A stretch of 64,000 bases of DNA. It comes from Thermodesulfobacterium hveragerdense DSM 12571 (GTDB lineage: Bacteria > Desulfobacterota > Thermodesulfobacteria > Thermodesulfobacteriales > Thermodesulfobacteriaceae). How positions within the stretch are numbered: position 1 is the first letter of the stretch; the number at the start of each line of letters is the position of its first letter. Below, one piece after another: positions 62,459 to 64,000 of this stretch. The stretch spans positions 26,956-90,955 of the forward strand of contig NZ_AUIT01000007.1 of assembly GCF_000423845.1 (NCBI RefSeq), written 5' to 3'. The notes beneath the pieces are model-generated. The model saw only the letters and a list, made by a program, of their open reading frames with translations, was not told where the DNA came from and ran no database searches. Made by a program: the position numbers and the translations under genes.

Positions 62459-63540
62459 TTACTCCTCCTGCAATTTTATTATTTTTCTATTTTTGTTCAG
62501 TTTTTCTAAAATCTCTTTCTGCCACCAGGGAGACCAAAATCTTAGTCCTTCATTTTCCTCTACATTGTAAGCTTTTTCCGGGGATTTCGATATATCGATG
62601 TAAATATCCTCAGTAAAGTTAAACTCATAAAACCATTTTTTAAAAACCTGCAGGTAAGCACCATTTTCTCTTTTGAATAAATCTTTAGCATCAGGAAAAA
62701 TGGAGGATATTTCATCAAGGCTAAGAGAATCAGAGGTAGATACATCCATCCATTCAGAGCTGTATCCTGTACCTCTTAGCGATGGTAAACAGGCTGGAAG
62801 AGGGTCTTTGATTTCTTCATACAGAGCTATTGAATCATGGAAATCAGGAGTGCAAACTGTACCAGGAGAGATTAATATAATCTCAATAGTCCCTCCAGTC
62901 TTGATACTATTTAAGGTTTTTTAAGGGGATAGTAAAGTTTTTCTGTTTTAAATCTGTAAGCAATTGGTTTTATGTTTTCTCCTTCTGGTTCAACTTTAAC
63001 GATATCAAACACAAAGTAATTAAATCCTCGACTTAGATAATCCTTTGCTATACCTTCCACTGTCTCAAGATTCCCGACAGTCGGAAGTTGCTTTGTAGAA
63101 AGAAAGGAGATAACCCAATTTCTAAAATCTCTTATATCTTTAATCTTAATCACAGTTATATCGTGAGATTCCAGCTTAGCATCAAATAAGACCTGAACAG
63201 GATTTACCCTTTCTCCAACCTTAGTCATATGGAAAAAGAAAATCTTCTTTTTTGAAATTATATCTGAAATTTTCTTGAAAGGATTAGAATCCACAAGAAA
63301 AACTTTTGGTTCAGAAGGGAAGGGAATAAAACGGACGATTGAAGTATTTTTATCTGATTTAAAGTTTGTCCCAAGTATTAGTATTTCTTCCTTATAATTA
63401 TAGAAGATTATCGCCTTCTGAGCGTCTTCGCTTAATTTAACACCGTAAGGATGTATACCTCCCATATCTGTAAAGATCTGTTCTGTATAAAGCATGATAT
63501 AAAGAAATGATATGTAAATTAGCCTGAAACTCAATTTCAT
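62459..63540 (-). pseudogene. DUF2330-like exported protein, frameshifted
   Basis: The first frame (63540-62911) has an N-terminal signal-like helix and GGIHPYGVKLSEDAQKAIIFYNYKEEILILGT then FIPFPSEPKVFLVDSNPF, typical of DUF2330. It ends in KLYYPLKKP, but the frame starting at minus-strand codon 62917 goes on with TLNSIKTGGTIEIILISPGTV, to SPWWQKEILEKL, ending at 62459. Adding one A to the A6 run (plus-strand T6, 62917-62922) rejoins them to about 360 residues. Broken gene, error or slippage are all open. Confidence 0.7.
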
Positions 63541-63956
63541 TGTTTTATACTTTTTTGATGTCTATCTTTCATCCAAAGGGCAACATATTTAATCACCAAA
63601 AGCAGGATTAATGGTAGAGCAAACAATATAGTTGATAGTAAAAAGATTATAAGCATTAAAAATGTGAGAGCATCTAAGGTGTGAGGCATTTCAGAAATGC
63701 CAGATATCTTTTTTAATACTATAAAGCTAAATTTTATACACAATATTATACCAGGAATCGCAGCAGTAATAAACCATATCAATGCTAAAATCTTTATTAC
63801 TTTTGTTAGTTTATCTTTTTTGCCAGTTTCTTTAATGTTAATTCTTTCAAGTCTTTTTCTTTCTTTTTCTAAAGTCAGTGTTTTTAGTTCACGACCCTCT
63901 CCGGATTGGGGAGTAGAATATAAATTGTGTCTTTTAATAAAATATTTTAGAGGCAT
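63537..63956 (-). CDS. Hypothetical membrane protein with two or three helices
   Basis: 139 residues. A basic hydrophilic start of about 50 residues is followed by helices at about 53-78 (KILALIWFITAAIPGIILC) and 95-128 (LTFLMLIIFLLSTILFALPLILLLVI). No named domain. It overlaps the DUF2330-like start by four bases, so the two are coupled. The role is unknown. Confidence 0.5.
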   Translation of the reverse strand: MPLKYFIKRHNLYSTPQSGEGRELKTLTLEKERKRLERINIKETGKKDKLTKVIKILALIWFITAAIPGIILCIKFSFIVLKKISGISEMPHTLDALTFLMLIIFLLSTILFALPLILLLVIKYVALWMKDRHQKSIKQ

Positions 63957-64000
63957 AATAAAAATTTTTAATATTTTTTAAATTAATGATAACATAAAAC

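Noticed and set aside
62673..62924. Plus-strand ORF opposite the DUF2330 C-terminal part
   Set aside because: Antisense to sequence that continues the DUF2330 protein in the shifted frame; low-complexity product.
1..64000. tRNA, rRNA, CRISPR, insertion sequence, prophage or parS
   Set aside because: Read through for cloverleaf-like GTTCRANNC arms, spaced direct repeats, transposases and TGTTTCACGTGAAACA-like sites; none was seen. A covariance-model or motif search would be needed to exclude them fully.

Overview
The window is a compact, AT-rich bacterial chromosome segment. It has almost no intergenic space, many 4-base start/stop overlaps and frequent TTG starts. The gene content fits a thermophilic anaerobe close to Thermodesulfobacterium (Thermodesulfobacteriota). 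The clues are an archaeal-type (class V) fructose-bisphosphate aldolase/phosphatase, a fused siroheme decarboxylase of the alternative haem pathway used by sulfate reducers, a ferredoxin-dependent four-subunit 2-oxoacid oxidoreductase, isocitrate dehydrogenase with an adjacent ferredoxin, SpeD plus an agmatinase-family enzyme for polyamines, outer-membrane functions (LptE, TonB/ExbD) and flagellar genes. The genus is an inference; no rRNA or other decisive marker is present.

Layout. 0-0.8 kb: end of a flagellar operon (fliD tail, fliS, fliT-like). 0.8-5.3 kb (minus): trpC-hisI-hisG followed by a small signalling cassette (regulatory domain, HDOD, degenerate receiver-GGDEF, coiled coil). 5.3-13.3 kb (plus): rpmH-rnpA-yidD-yidC-jag-mnmE, the cluster usually found near the replication origin, then thiD-gatC-gatA-parB. 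13.3-22.5 kb (minus): DsrE-like protein, gpsA, solute-binding protein, PsiE-like protein, thpR, cinA, pgpA, lipoprotein, K+ channel, CHASE4-like/GGDEF enzyme. 22.6-29.8 kb (minus): speD-speB-HD nucleotidase-Fe-S protein-radical SAM-phosphatase-hypothetical-xerC/D-cca. 30-32.3 kb (plus): M48 protease and a TSUP permease. 32.3-39.3 kb (minus): rpsU-mutS2-dnaG-rpoD-ahbAB, a macromolecular-synthesis operon with two unusual members. 39.4-44.3 kb (plus): gspE/pilB-like ATPase, fdhD, beta-CASP nuclease, PIN-domain RNA-ligase partner. 44.3-51.3 kb (minus): icd-ferredoxin-leuS-lptE and a LonC-like protease. 51.5 kb: glycine-zipper lipoprotein. 51.9-56.2 kb (minus): class V FBPase-YkgJ-ExbD-TonB-aspartate aminotransferase. 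56.3-61.2 kb (plus): FlhB-like small protein, a GcvH-like protein without its lipoyl lysine, fabD, the 2-oxoacid:ferredoxin oxidoreductase operon and dtd. 61.3-64 kb: an accessory region with two genes broken by single-base homopolymer changes (a NERD nuclease and a DUF2330 protein), a Cys-rich secreted peptide and a membrane protein.

Most of the window is housekeeping. The most distinctive observations are: (i) the ferredoxin subunit of the oxidoreductase has no ATG/GTG/TTG start and appears to begin with AUU behind a strong Shine-Dalgarno; (ii) the GcvH-like protein has Glu where lipoate is normally attached; (iii) two neighbouring accessory genes are each interrupted at a homopolymer run; and (iv) signalling, haem and RNA-processing genes sit in unexpected operons. 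I saw no rRNA, tRNA, CRISPR array, insertion sequence or prophage. No complete new multi-gene system stands out with confidence.
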